A stretch of 64,000 nucleotides of DNA, taken from assembly GCA_017161075.1 (NCBI GenBank), contig CP046174.1, positions 3,100,001-3,164,000 on the forward strand, given 5' to 3'. A program made the position numbers and the translations under genes. Origin of the DNA: Erysipelotrichaceae bacterium 66202529 (GTDB lineage: Bacteria; Bacillota_I; Bacilli_A; Erysipelotrichales; Erysipelotrichaceae). Shown here piece by piece: positions 1-9,608 of the stretch. The notes beneath the pieces were generated by a model. That model was not told the DNA's origin. It did not search any database and saw only the letters and a list, made by a program, of their open reading frames with translations. Within the stretch, counting starts at the first letter, position 1; each line of letters opens with the position of its first letter.

Positions 1-426
1 GCTGCAGTTTGGAAACAGCTCTCTGGCTGCCATTGCACCGATAATTATATACAGCTCATTATCAACAGACTCCAGTTCTCTTTTCAACCATGTCCTAGCA
101 CAGATACGAGGCGGCTTCTTATCTCCCTGTGCTCCCTTACCCGGATAGCAGTGACCCATGGAGGTGATATAAAAGCTGTACTCATCATAAAACTGTGCAT
201 CCTCAATCTGATACCATTCTCTTCGCAGCTTTTTCCCGCTGGCATCATCAAAGGGCAATCCACTGTTATGTACATGAATTGAAGGCGCCTGCGAAATCTG
301 CATAATTCTGGCCTTCTGTTTTCCACGAAAAACCGGCCGCGGCTCATGTTCAAAGGTATCTGCGCAGAGCCGGCAGGCACAGATTTCCATTTTTAGCTGT
401 TCAAAGGCGTCCTGCTTTTGTACCAT
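1..426 (-). CDS. Uracil-DNA glycosylase superfamily protein (C-terminus outside window)
   Basis: The frame is open from an ATG at 426 to the left edge, giving the first 142 residues. Residues 16-21 (CACRLC) form a Cys cluster like that of family 4/5 uracil-DNA glycosylases; it is followed by QISQAPSIHVHNSGLPFDDASG (residues about 48-69), which matches the UDG superfamily active-site region, and by ITSMGHCYPGK, a second conserved block. The expected role is removal of uracil or related damaged bases from DNA. The start follows the dgt stop by 3 bases, with a Shine-Dalgarno (AAAGGA) inside the last dgt codons, so the two genes are translationally coupled. The pairing makes sense: one gene lowers dNTP pools and the other repairs miscoded bases. 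The exact UDG subfamily is not certain. Confidence 0.75.
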   Translation of the reverse strand, partial: MVQKQDAFEQLKMEICACRLCADTFEHEPRPVFRGKQKARIMQISQAPSIHVHNSGLPFDDASGKKLRREWYQIEDAQFYDEYSFYITSMGHCYPGKGAQGDKKPPRICARTWLKRELESVDNELYIIIGAMAARELFPNCS

Positions 427-429
427 TCT

Positions 430-1854
430 TTAAATTCCTTTCAGCTCCTGATAGAGTCGTATCGCATAGCTATCCGTCATTCCCGCCACAAAATCAGCTC
501 CCAGCAGCAGCCGCAAATACAGCCGTTCTCCTTCTTCCTTCCCCTGTGCAGTATATTGATAGGTATTCAGATAGTTCCCTGACAGCAAATCAATATATTT
601 CTCCTGGATTTCACTCATTTTCAGTCCGCTGTCATATGGAAGCAGGGCATCCATGAAGCGATCCAGCAAAAAGGTGATAATTTCATTCCCCATGAGCTCC
701 AGCTTCAGAATAGCGGCATCATTATATACACGTTCAAAGGCAAATTTCTTTAATTCACCAATCAGGACTCCCTCTCTGCTGACTGCAATCAGTTCCTGCT
801 CAAACACGCCGTTCATAATATCGTCATAATGCTTTAAAAATGCATCCGACACGCCGGAGATACTGAATAACTGTTTTTTCGTCAGCCATGTAAACACCGC
901 ATGCTGATAAGGATCAAATCCCTTTTCACTCGTTTTCTTTAGCTGCCGTCCTTCCTCCAGTCCCTGCCGCAGCAAGGCAGCACCACGCTCATCCTGTGCA
1001 GCTTCTATCACATCCAGCAGTTGTTCATAGGAATACAACCCCTTTTTATAGCCATCCTCCAAATCCGCAAAGGTATATGCCAAATCATCCGCCGCTTCCA
1101 AAATGAAGCAGAGCGGATTGCGACAGCCCATAGTACCGGTATTCTGCTTAATTTCCAGAAACTGCTTCGTCTCACTCTGATAATAGCCAACCTTTTTCCT
1201 AAGCAGACTGCGCTGTTTTTTCTCCTTCTTATCCTCGGCTGTTTTTTCCAGAGAATTTACAGGATATTTTATAATCGTATCCATCACGCCGCTCGTCAGA
1301 TGCATACCGCTTCTACCTGTCAGCCGGTGAAGCTTGGTGATGATACGCAGTGCCTGTGCATTGCCCTCATAATACAGCAGATCAGCAGCCTGCTGCTCAT
1401 CCAGCCATGCCATCAGCGGCTTTCCCTTATAATCTAAATGTGACAGATTTTTTTCAAACCAGTTGCGAATTGCGCTTTCCCCAAAATGGCCAAATGGTGG
1501 ATTTCCGATATCATGCAAAAGTCCCGCACAATTCAAAATTTCAATCACCTTCAGAGAATCCGGAGCATCCTCAGCAGGAGCGCGCTGCTGCTCTAGCACC
1601 TGCATACATACCTGCTTGCCAATCAGCTTAGCGATGGATGATACTTCAAGAGAATGTGTCAGTCTTGTGCGTACAAAATCGCTGTAATCCAGTGGAAACA
1701 CCTGCGTCTTATCCTGCAATCTGCGAAAGGATGCGCTGCGAATGATACGATGATAATCACTTTCAATTTCACTGCGGTATTTTCCTGCATTCCCTGATGC
1801 TTTTTGAGGAATTCGTTCTTCACTTGTTATTTTATTCCATGATAATTTATGCAT
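430..1854 (-). CDS. dgt: dGTP triphosphohydrolase-like HD-domain protein
   Basis: At 474 residues this has the usual size for Dgt-like proteins, which hydrolyse dNTPs to the deoxynucleoside and triphosphate. The N-terminal block SASFRRLQDKTQVFP (from about residue 40) and the metal-binding HD signature are visible: His67 in LTHSLEV, the His114-Asp115 pair in GLLHDIGNPPFGHFGE, and a downstream Asp in ADDLAYTFAD. The start is the ATG at 1854, preceded by a purine-rich ribosome site. It is the first gene of a two-gene unit with the UDG-like gene. Known family members act on dGTP or on mixed dNTPs; the substrate cannot be read from the sequence. Confidence 0.92.
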   Translation of the reverse strand: MHKLSWNKITSEERIPQKASGNAGKYRSEIESDYHRIIRSASFRRLQDKTQVFPLDYSDFVRTRLTHSLEVSSIAKLIGKQVCMQVLEQQRAPAEDAPDSLKVIEILNCAGLLHDIGNPPFGHFGESAIRNWFEKNLSHLDYKGKPLMAWLDEQQAADLLYYEGNAQALRIITKLHRLTGRSGMHLTSGVMDTIIKYPVNSLEKTAEDKKEKKQRSLLRKKVGYYQSETKQFLEIKQNTGTMGCRNPLCFILEAADDLAYTFADLEDGYKKGLYSYEQLLDVIEAAQDERGAALLRQGLEEGRQLKKTSEKGFDPYQHAVFTWLTKKQLFSISGVSDAFLKHYDDIMNGVFEQELIAVSREGVLIGELKKFAFERVYNDAAILKLELMGNEIITFLLDRFMDALLPYDSGLKMSEIQEKYIDLLSGNYLNTYQYTAQGKEEGERLYLRLLLGADFVAGMTDSYAIRLYQELKGI

Positions 1855-2399
1855 GTTATTACCTCCTGCAGAGTTGTTTCACTTGACGGTGAGCGTATAC
1901 GCTCGATTGTGCCTTATGTATGAATTAAAGTTCTCTGCTTTCTTTTATTGTATCATACCATGCACTCTTTTTCCCTTATGATACAAAGAAAAGCACAGCT
2001 GCTGTCAGTTCGCTATCACTTTATGGCATGTATGTGACTCACAAAGTCCCAAAGAGATTGTCAAGGCCGTATTTTATGATATCTGAAAGACAAAAAAAGA
2101 TTTCTCAGCCTGGATCAAACCGCCTTGAAATCTTTTTCACACAGCATTCGTACGGATATGCTCACAGCATGTATGCAAAGCTGCTTTCCTTGCGTTTCCT
2201 ATGTATTGCAACACAAGCTCTATAACATAGCCGGTTGTCTGTTATATTCTGCAAAGACAGATGCCAATCTGCCTCCCGTACGGCATCACTCCACGCTCAA
2301 CCGCAAGAGCATCATACGTACGCACCTAGCTTCGTTTTAGCAAACAGCCTTCTACATTTGCACATCGCTTACCGCTTTGTAACTGCTTCCCTGACGGTA
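1855..2399. other. Intergenic region with one rho-independent terminator
   Basis: No convincing gene is seen in these 545 bases. The notable element is a hairpin at 2092-2138 with arms AAAAAGATTTC and GAAATCTTTTT separated by 22 bases. It carries a T run on both strands and could end minus-strand transcripts from the GTPase-NYN gene. The short plus-strand ORFs here lack ribosome sites and protein-like composition. Confidence 0.6.
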
Positions 2400-4988
2400 T
2401 CAGCTATCAGAATCCTCCAGCGTAATCTCGCGCAGCTTCTTTAACGGCTCCGCATTACCGCGGCGCTGCCTGCTTTCATATTCCTTGACAGAGTGCTCAT
2501 TCATACGTAAGACCTCCTCACGAAGCTGTCTGGAAGACATACGGCTTGCCCCCTGCCCGCTTGCAATCAGTTGCTCCATACCATCAGAGGTAGCCACCGT
2601 CACCCGAAATTCACTTGCGAGCTGATGTGTCGCCTGTTCAATATACATATCTGCTGTCTGTGCCTGCTTTGTATATACAACATATATACTTCCATCCTTA
2701 TAAGCTGCTCCGGTGCCTGCTTTCACCTTGTATGCATCAAATACGAGAATGAGCACACAGCCGCGATACCCCTGATAGCTGCCCATCATATCAATGAGAC
2801 GGTGCCTTGCGGCATCCAGATGATCCTTTGCCAGATAGCTCAGCTCTTCCCAGTCGTGAATAACATTGTAGCCATCCACTAGCAGGCATTCCGGCAGCGG
2901 CTGATAGCTGATATTCTGTTTTTCCAAATCTATAATATTCGAGACTGTTTTCTCACGCTGTAAAGGCCTGCGCTTGATTGGGCCATAGGTTCGTATGAAT
3001 ATTTCTTCCAGCTCCTTCTCATCCACAGGCTTTGCAGTATAGCTTTGATAGCTTTCCTTTTTCAGCTGGATACGTCCCCATTCGCTTTGCATATGCATAT
3101 GTTTCCTTACCTCATCCCATGGCACATAATATCCGGCTCCATGAGAGCAAAAGACAGAACCGCACGGATGCTCCATATCGCTGTCACAGTCATACGCCAG
3201 CTCCTTCAGTACCTCGCTTTGATTCGCACACTCCTCATACCCTTTCAAACTACAAAACAGCCGCCCTTTCCCCCGCGTATATGCATAGACCTCCTGCGGA
3301 TAGCCTTGAAGCCATCTGACTGGTGCACAACCGCTGATAACACTCAGCCCGTTTGCTTCCTCCTCTAATTGAAAGGTACCGTTAAATCGTTCGATATCGA
3401 ATACCGCACGGCTGACACAGGATGCGGGAACCTGCAGGGTAAATTCATAATAAGGCTCCAAGAGTATACTTTTTGCACTGCGCAGCCCATGCCGCACTGC
3501 CCGATATGTCGCCTGCCGGAAATCACCACCCTCAGTATGCTTTTGATGTGCACGTCCACAGAGCAGTGTTATTTTCATGTCGGTAATTGGAGAACCGCTC
3601 AATACACCGATATGCTCCCGTTCCTGCAGATGGCTCAAAATCAGCCGCTGCCAGTGACGATCCAACGCATCCTCCTTACAGTCACTTGCAAACTGCAGAC
3701 CGCTTCCCCTTGGCAGAGGCTCCAGCAGAAGATGAACCTCTGCATAATGACGCAGTGGTTCATAGTGTCCAACGCCTTCCACCGGCTCCAGAATTGTTTC
3801 CTTATATACGACTCTGCCCTCATCAAATTCCACTTCGGTATGAAACCGTTCCCGTATGGTATGCTTTAAAACCTCTGTCTGAATATCCCCCATCAGCCGC
3901 ACATGCAGCTCTTTCAGATGTGTATCATAGCTGACATGCAGCTGCGGATCCTCCTCGGCAAGCTGAAGCAGCTGTTTGCGCATAACGAACGCATCACAGC
4001 CTTGTGGCAGCAAAACGCGATAGTTCATAAAGGAAGAAAGCTGAACCTCATTTTTGTTCTTTTCAAACCCCAGTCCGTCTCCGGCATGAAATCTATGCAA
4101 TCCCTTTACCGCACATACTCTGCCGCTTGCCGCTTCATCACACAGCTGGTAGCGATTCCCGGAGTACAGCCGGATCTGATCGACCTTTTCCTCCTCGCCA
4201 AGCTTTGTTTTCACCTTCAGTGTTCCGCCTGTGATCTTCATATGTGTTAGGCGGTTACCATTTTCATCCCTGCTGATTTTGAATATCCGCGCACCAAATT
4301 CTTCGGGATACAGCCTCGGCTTTGTATAGCAGTCCAAAATATCCAGAAGCTCCTGTATCCCCTCCATTTTTAATGCTGACCCAAAGCAGCAGGGAAACAG
4401 GATTCTTTGGGATACAGCTTCAGCAATCTGCTCCTTTGGTATGCTACCTGCTTCCATATATGTATCCAGCAATTCATCACTGCACATTGCCAGTTGCTCC
4501 TGAAGCTGCTCATCACATAGGCTGAAGTCCACACACCGCTCATCCAGCAGCCGCTTTACATCCGTCATGAGAGCTTCCCTCTGTGTATAGCTGACATCCA
4601 TTTTATTGATAAATACAAGTACTGGAATGTTATAATGCTTCAACAGCTTCCATATGGTTTCCGTATGAGATTGTACCCCATCCAGTGCATTGATAATCAG
4701 CACCGCATAATCCAGCACCTGCAGCACACGCTCCATCTCTGCCGAAAAGTCCACATGTCCGGGGGTATCCAGCAATGTGATCTGCGTATCCTTCCATGAA
4801 ATCACCGCCTGTTTGGCATAAATTGTGATGCCGCGATTCTTTTCCTGTACATCATAGTCCAGAAATGCATTTCCGTGATCGACTCTCCCTATTTGACGAA
4901 TACTGCCACAGGCATAGAGCAGACCTTCTGATAAGGTTGTTTTACCGGCATCTACATGCGCCAGCAGGCCTATATTTATATACTTCAT
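2400..4988 (-). CDS. Tet(M/O)-type ribosome-associated GTPase fused to C-terminal YacP/Rae1-like NYN nuclease domain
   Basis: This 862-residue protein has two parts. Residues 1 to about 640 are an EF-G/ribosomal-protection GTPase, with G1 AHVDAGKTT (10-18), G2 RGITI (52-56), G3 DTPGH (74-78) and G4 NKMD (128-131), followed by the usual Tet-like domains II-V. Residues about 699-840 are a NYN/PIN-like nuclease resembling YacP (Rae1), with acidic residues Asp705 (LLVDGYNVIHDWEEL), Asp751 (VFDAYK), Asp780 and Asp802 (TSDGMEQ). Rae1 cuts mRNA in the ribosomal A site, and the GTPase family binds next to that site. The fusion therefore suggests a factor that acts on stalled ribosomes, though this is inference. 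The loop that in Tet(M) contains the SPV motif reads HQKHTEGGDFR here, so drug resistance should not be assumed. Confidence 0.88.
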   Translation of the reverse strand: MKYINIGLLAHVDAGKTTLSEGLLYACGSIRQIGRVDHGNAFLDYDVQEKNRGITIYAKQAVISWKDTQITLLDTPGHVDFSAEMERVLQVLDYAVLIINALDGVQSHTETIWKLLKHYNIPVLVFINKMDVSYTQREALMTDVKRLLDERCVDFSLCDEQLQEQLAMCSDELLDTYMEAGSIPKEQIAEAVSQRILFPCCFGSALKMEGIQELLDILDCYTKPRLYPEEFGARIFKISRDENGNRLTHMKITGGTLKVKTKLGEEEKVDQIRLYSGNRYQLCDEAASGRVCAVKGLHRFHAGDGLGFEKNKNEVQLSSFMNYRVLLPQGCDAFVMRKQLLQLAEEDPQLHVSYDTHLKELHVRLMGDIQTEVLKHTIRERFHTEVEFDEGRVVYKETILEPVEGVGHYEPLRHYAEVHLLLEPLPRGSGLQFASDCKEDALDRHWQRLILSHLQEREHIGVLSGSPITDMKITLLCGRAHQKHTEGGDFRQATYRAVRHGLRSAKSILLEPYYEFTLQVPASCVSRAVFDIERFNGTFQLEEEANGLSVISGCAPVRWLQGYPQEVYAYTRGKGRLFCSLKGYEECANQSEVLKELAYDCDSDMEHPCGSVFCSHGAGYYVPWDEVRKHMHMQSEWGRIQLKKESYQSYTAKPVDEKELEEIFIRTYGPIKRRPLQREKTVSNIIDLEKQNISYQPLPECLLVDGYNVIHDWEELSYLAKDHLDAARHRLIDMMGSYQGYRGCVLILVFDAYKVKAGTGAAYKDGSIYVVYTKQAQTADMYIEQATHQLASEFRVTVATSDGMEQLIASGQGASRMSSRQLREEVLRMNEHSVKEYESRQRRGNAEPLKKLREITLEDSDS

Positions 4989-5684
4989 TTACTCACACTC
5001 TTTCTAAAACAGATGCTGCTTCAATTTCCTCAAATCTCTTAACGAAATGAGACAGCATATTCTGTACTCTCTATTATAAGAGCAGTTATAGAAAATGCAA
5101 ATAATTTTGTCTTTTCCTGCAGGATATTGTCATGCACCGATAAACCAAAAGCCACGACAGAAGTATGATCATCGCTTTAATATAGCTGTATATTCCTGCT
5201 CTACGGCAGCTAAGGTTATAGAAAGCACAAATGCTTTGTTTTCCTATAGACAAGCGATGGGTCGGTATTTAATTCGCGATGTTTTTAATACATAAGCATA
5301 AAAAAACTGCCCTATGCGTAGGATGCTTCCCATACCGTGGACACCTTTGCATATGCAGTTCTTTTTTTAATTGCAGGATATATCCTACGATAACAGCGAT
5401 TGATACGACTGCGAATCAGCCGATACCGTAAGGCTGTATGAGTGGGGATTGCATTCACAAGCCGGTCAGTTAGCCTATCATAAAATCGAAACCATTTCTA
5501 TGCATGGCGTACAGCATATTCATACTCCAGCATACGTACTTTCTTCATTATGCATAAAAGCTGAACCAGATGAGTGTATCGCAGTCAGCAATGCTTCCTT
5601 CATAAGAAGGTATACAATAAGGCTGTAAATAGGAACCCTATAACGGTTCCACTAACAAGCCTCGCTATCCTGTTGTCTGCCTAC
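4989..5684. terminator. Intergenic region with terminator at 5294-5366
   Basis: No gene is supported in these ~700 bases. A hairpin with arms AACTGC/GCAGTT, extended by TATGC/GCATA across a small internal loop, lies at 5294-5366 and is flanked by seven A on the left and seven T on the right. It can terminate both strands and fits the end of the MATE transcript. A second small stem (GGAACC/GGTTCC, 5632-5650) sits just after the MATE stop. Between 5085 and 5260 two stretches starting TTATAGAAA look like diverged copies of each other. Confidence 0.6.
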
Positions 5685-7037
5685 TCAAGCCTGTTCAAAT
5701 GCATGCATCCAATTAACCTTTCGATAGTATATAAAGAAGGCAATCGAGCTTAATGACCAGGTAAGCGGATAAACCCAGTATACAACAGCAATATCATTCA
5801 GAAAATGAATCATGACGGTCAAAAAGGTTACACGTACGACACACCAGAACAGCAGCATAACAATCATCGGTACCATGGATTTACCCGCCCCTCGCAGAAT
5901 AGCGGATATGCAGTGAGAATATGCGAGCAGGAAAAAGAACATGGATGATGTTCTTGCCCGTTCAGTACCAAACATTACTACCTGAGGGTCATTATTAAAT
6001 GCAGCAGTGAGCAGCGGGGCACCGATAAAAATGATAATTCCTATGACCTCCGCAATCGCCATAGAGCACAGCATTCCAAATTTTGCGCCTTTTTTCGTTC
6101 GCTCATATTGACGGGCCCCGAGATTTTGTCCGACAAAGGTTGTCAATGCCATGGTAAAGCTGGTAATTGGCAGAAATGCAAACCCTTCGATTTTTGAATA
6201 TGCACCACAGCCGGCCATTGCCATTTCACCGAATCCGTTAATGTTGGATTGCACAACGACATTCGCAATCGCAATGATGGAATTCTGCAGTCCGCTTGGC
6301 AGACCATAACGGATAATCAGCTTCAGCATATCGGTATGAAACCGAATTTTACGCAGCTGCAGACGATAGGAATCCTTTGTACGCAGCAGTCTGTTCATAC
6401 ATAGAAGGGCGCTGACAAATTGTGATAAAATGGTCGCAAAGGCTGCAGAGCCGACTCCCATGTGAAAGACTACGATTAAAACGATATCCAGTACAATATT
6501 GATAATTGATGAAATAATGAGATAATTCAGCGGATGCCGGCTGTCTCCCACGGCCTGCAGTATACCGACAAATATATTATACATAACCAGACCCAGCGAT
6601 CCCATGAAATAGATGCGGAAATAGGTTACCGACTGTGGCAGAACGTTGGCCGGTGTATCCATTAAGATTAGAATCTGCGGCGCAAGAAGCACTCCCAGTA
6701 TAGTTAAAATAATGCTGGCGACAAGACCGAAGGCAACCGTCGTATGAATCGCTCTTTGCATGTTGTCAATATCTCTGGCTCCAAAATACCGGGCAATGAC
6801 AACTCCTGCACCGATGGCGATACCGTTAAAGAAGCCTACCATCAGGAAAATCAGATTTCCAGATGAGCTGACGGCCGCCAATGCATTGCTGCCGAGAAAA
6901 TTCCCCACAATCAGTGAATCCGCTGTGTTATACAGCTGTTGAAACAAATTTCCAAAAAACAGTGGAAGCGCAAAGAACATGATTTTTTTCCATATCGTTC
7001 CCTCTGTCATTAAATTTTTTGATTCTTCTACCTCCAT
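5685..7037 (-). CDS. MATE family efflux transporter
   Basis: This 450-residue integral membrane protein has about twelve hydrophobic segments and the MATE N-terminus (PLFFGNLFQQLYNTADSLIVGNFLG). It also has the repeated half-molecule pattern, with GLPSGLQNSIIAIANVVVQSNIN opening the second half. MATE proteins export cationic drugs or metabolites using Na+ or H+ gradients; the substrate is unknown. The ATG at 7037 has AGGA five bases upstream. It is a single-gene unit, with terminator-like hairpins after its stop and a ~500-base gap before the next gene. Confidence 0.92.
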   Translation of the reverse strand: MEVEESKNLMTEGTIWKKIMFFALPLFFGNLFQQLYNTADSLIVGNFLGSNALAAVSSSGNLIFLMVGFFNGIAIGAGVVIARYFGARDIDNMQRAIHTTVAFGLVASIILTILGVLLAPQILILMDTPANVLPQSVTYFRIYFMGSLGLVMYNIFVGILQAVGDSRHPLNYLIISSIINIVLDIVLIVVFHMGVGSAAFATILSQFVSALLCMNRLLRTKDSYRLQLRKIRFHTDMLKLIIRYGLPSGLQNSIIAIANVVVQSNINGFGEMAMAGCGAYSKIEGFAFLPITSFTMALTTFVGQNLGARQYERTKKGAKFGMLCSMAIAEVIGIIIFIGAPLLTAAFNNDPQVVMFGTERARTSSMFFFLLAYSHCISAILRGAGKSMVPMIVMLLFWCVVRVTFLTVMIHFLNDIAVVYWVYPLTWSLSSIAFFIYYRKVNWMHAFEQA

Positions 7038-7550
7038 AAAATTCCTACTCTCCCTTTTTAAATGCCAGTATTTATCATACGCACACTCCTTCCTTTAGTC
7101 AAGCACGGAATGTACTTCTTTCGCGTCATGAGGAACTATTGTTTTGAATAACAGCTGATGCAGCTTTCTGTAATTTGCAATCAGACTCAGCAAAGAATGA
7201 TAATATAATGCTGCTTGTATAGCAGGCTGTTGTATTCTCTTAATCTTTTTTTGATTTTAAGGGCAGTGAATCGCAACATGGTGAAATCTGCCTGCATAAG
7301 GATGCACGTAAACCGGCATTTCAGCTTATGCTTACGCTGTCTGGTAGGAAATCCTACTTTACTGCCTATGTAAAAGATTCCTATTGAATCCTTACGTAAA
7401 AAAACACTTGGTAATGTGATAACTGACATAAAAAAGAAGGAAATCCTTACCGCCCTATTTGCGGATATATTTCCTTACTATAGCATTCATCTGTTTACAC
7501 AGCGTTTATTCTTTTATCTTTACGTTCTCCACAGTATCAATTATTCCCCC
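7038..7550. terminator. Intergenic region with terminator at 7430-7477
   Basis: A strong hairpin (outer arms AAGGAAAT/ATTTCCTT at 7437-7444 and 7469-7476, inner arms CCGC/GCGG) is followed on the minus strand by a T run. It ends the transcript of the TetR-flavoprotein-membrane protein operon. The rest of the gap shows no gene I can support. Confidence 0.65.
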
Positions 7551-8255
7551 CTATATGTCCTCTTCCTGTTTCAGTGTTTTATGAAACAGCTTCTTTTTAT
7601 GCTTACGGCAGCCGTCTAGGTCGCAGCTTTCACAGGTTAGCCTAGCATTGCTGATTTTATAAAACCGTTCGGGATGCATAGCGTGTCGAATTTCCCAGAC
7701 TATTAAAGAGAGAAGTCCAAGCAGGACAAGCGTAATCGTGAAAATATTAGGAAAGAAAACCAGAAAGCTGTACTGAAAAAAGGAATCCCAATTATAGATT
7801 CTGCATTCCATACAGCAGTCAGGGCGAATCAAAATGGAGTGAAAGGGACACCAGGCAAAGATGGCAAAGTAAACGGAGAAGTCTGATAGAGCAAACAGAA
7901 AAAATATCCAGATACGATCAAGCATACCAGTGCTATAAAGCACACCGGGGATAGCCAGGAAAAAAAGCCAGAACAGCATAGCGTGGAAAGCACGTCGATC
8001 ATAGATGTGTTTTACAGTACGCAGCGTTTCCTGTGTAACGTCATTTGCTTCATAATTTTTCTGGAACTGCCGTCCTTTATATAGTGTGGAATTACAAAAG
8101 GAAAGCATATCCTTTATCGGGAAGATGCAGAAATACAGGAAAGCCACAAGGTAGATCAGAGGCGGCAGCTGAAAGGGCAGATTTCTATCAAACAGCAAGC
8201 AATAGCAGGCAAAGAGGAAGAAGCTTCCGGATGTCCATATGCGAATTCTATTCAT
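7551..8255 (-). CDS. Uncharacterised multi-pass membrane protein with conserved-looking Cys clusters
   Basis: I do not recognise a named family. Starting at the ATG at 8255, the protein has about 234 residues with four or five hydrophobic segments. A cysteine-rich, probably loop segment (CPFHSILIRPDCCMECRIYNWD) follows, then a last membrane segment and a tail with CESCDLDGCRKHKKK. The start overlaps the stop of the upstream flavoprotein by 8 bases (ATGAATAG), so it is translationally coupled. The Cys motifs and the flavoprotein partner suggest redox or metal chemistry at the membrane; this is inference. An earlier in-frame ATG at 8360 would run into the flavoprotein gene and is less likely. 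Confidence 0.7.
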   Translation of the reverse strand: MNRIRIWTSGSFFLFACYCLLFDRNLPFQLPPLIYLVAFLYFCIFPIKDMLSFCNSTLYKGRQFQKNYEANDVTQETLRTVKHIYDRRAFHAMLFWLFFLAIPGVLYSTGMLDRIWIFFLFALSDFSVYFAIFAWCPFHSILIRPDCCMECRIYNWDSFFQYSFLVFFPNIFTITLVLLGLLSLIVWEIRHAMHPERFYKISNARLTCESCDLDGCRKHKKKLFHKTLKQEEDI

Positions 8256-8955
8256 AATTATTCCATGGACGTTTACAATCCAGCCATCCCTGCTGCTTCC
8301 AATATGAATAATCCAGCTCTCCTGCACCCATATGGTGCTTATGCATCTGCCGCATAGCATGAAACATCAGTCGCTGCTTCCCGCTGACTCTGCAATGTCT
8401 GTTTTTGTTGTTTATCCATCTGGCTAATCTTATGAAATCCTTGTTCAGTCTGTCTTTTCTATGTTCAGGTACAGCTTCCCATGCGACTGCCATGGAGCGA
8501 AAGCCATATGTCCTGATCTGTGAGATTCCCCAGCCTGATAAACTTGTATGAATGTCCTTTGCGGCTTTTTTCATTCCACTTCCTGCTCCGGATGCTAGAA
8601 TTACTGCCTGCTTGTGATACATGGATTTTCTGGGACGATGAACTACAAAATTTGTGAAGTAGTGATCCAGCAGGGCCTTCATAGAACCGGTGGTACGCAG
8701 GCAGTAGGTCGGTGTTGTAAAAATCAGTAGATCAGCTTCCTCCAGTGCCTGTGTAATTGGCGCAAGCCATGCAGCATGCGGACAGTGCGCTGTTCCGGTT
8801 TTCATACAGCGGTAACAGCCACAGCAAAAATGAGGCATATCCTTTGGAAGAAAAAATTCATACGATGCCTCGGCTTGCAGGTGTTCCAGCAGCATATGAG
8901 CCGCATGATAGGAGGTCTGGTGATGATTCTGACCATGAATAAGTGTGACCTTCAT
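8248..8955 (-). CDS. Flavodoxin-like NAD(P)H-dependent oxidoreductase
   Basis: The 235-residue protein begins with the flavodoxin-like strand and loop MKVTLIHGQNHHQTSYHAAHMLL. It carries the family pattern for iron-sulfur flavoprotein-type reductases: FCCGCYRCMKTGTAHCPH (about residues 43-60), then ADLLIFTTPTYCLRTTGSMKALLDH, the FMN/dimer segment. It probably binds FMN and reduces an unknown substrate. It is the middle gene of a TetR-flavoprotein-membrane protein operon; its ATG lies one base after the TetR stop. The four nearby cysteines could hold an Fe-S cluster. Confidence 0.85.
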   Translation of the reverse strand: MKVTLIHGQNHHQTSYHAAHMLLEHLQAEASYEFFLPKDMPHFCCGCYRCMKTGTAHCPHAAWLAPITQALEEADLLIFTTPTYCLRTTGSMKALLDHYFTNFVVHRPRKSMYHKQAVILASGAGSGMKKAAKDIHTSLSGWGISQIRTYGFRSMAVAWEAVPEHRKDRLNKDFIRLARWINNKNRHCRVSGKQRLMFHAMRQMHKHHMGAGELDYSYWKQQGWLDCKRPWNNYE

Positions 8956-8956
8956 A

Positions 8957-9595
8957 TCAGTTACCTGCTGTCTGTTTTGTTGAATTGAGTTTTAGAAACT
9001 GACGAATATGCTCCTGCAACAGGGCAATGGCTTCTCTTTCAAATGCGGCACGGGAGTCACAGAGCTCCAACAGCAGGTAAATGGGGGCATAAAACTGAAT
9101 GGCAGTTGTTTTAGGATTTCCTGGTTTTAAGATTTTCGCTTGCATCAAATGCTGAAAAATCATCGTCTGGTAAGCAATCGCATCCTCAAAGTACTGCTGC
9201 TGGAATAAATCTGCCAGTTGTGTGTTATGATAGCGTTCCATGTTCAGCATTTTCCGAAAGCTGCTTTCATACTCATCATGAAGAAAGTAGGAGAACATGT
9301 GCAATCCCATATCAACCAGCTGATCATCTGTAATCTGTTCGTACAGCATCATATCCGTTTCGGCATCCGTTCCATTGATATGCAGCTTAGCCGCATGCTG
9401 TGCATAGCGCTGTTCCATTTCTCTTATGATGGCATGGAAGATATCCTCCTTGCTTGCATAGTGCTTATAGAGTGATGGGGCCTGTATGCCAACCGCCTTG
9501 GCAATCTGTGCGACACTGACTGCATCATAGCCGTAACTGGCAAACAGATGCAAAGCCTTAATACGTATCTTCTCTTTTGTTGATATTCCTTCCAT
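8957..9595 (-). CDS. TetR/AcrR family transcriptional regulator
   Basis: The protein has 212 residues with a typical N-terminal helix-turn-helix (VSVAQIAKAVGIQAPSLYKHYASKEDIF, about residues 25-52) and a variable ligand-binding C-terminal region. It is the first gene of the operon and probably represses itself and the two following genes. The reason is that an inverted repeat occupies the whole -35/-10 spacer upstream and a second copy lies just downstream of the -10. The ribosome site GGGAGG precedes the ATG at 9595. The ligand is unknown; a quinone, drug or redox signal would fit the neighbours. Confidence 0.92.
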   Translation of the reverse strand: MEGISTKEKIRIKALHLFASYGYDAVSVAQIAKAVGIQAPSLYKHYASKEDIFHAIIREMEQRYAQHAAKLHINGTDAETDMMLYEQITDDQLVDMGLHMFSYFLHDEYESSFRKMLNMERYHNTQLADLFQQQYFEDAIAYQTMIFQHLMQAKILKPGNPKTTAIQFYAPIYLLLELCDSRAAFEREAIALLQEHIRQFLKLNSTKQTAGN

Positions 9596-9608
9596 TTCAC
9601 GTCCTCCC

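Noticed and set aside
2400..4988. Classic tetracycline resistance gene tet(M/O/W)
   Set aside because: The fold matches but the key domain IV loop differs, a NYN nuclease domain is fused at the C-terminus, and there is no tet leader-type attenuator. Resistance is not supported by sequence.
7187..7429. 80-codon minus-strand ORF
   Set aside because: No ribosome site and no protein-like pattern; it lies beyond the operon terminator at 7430-7477.
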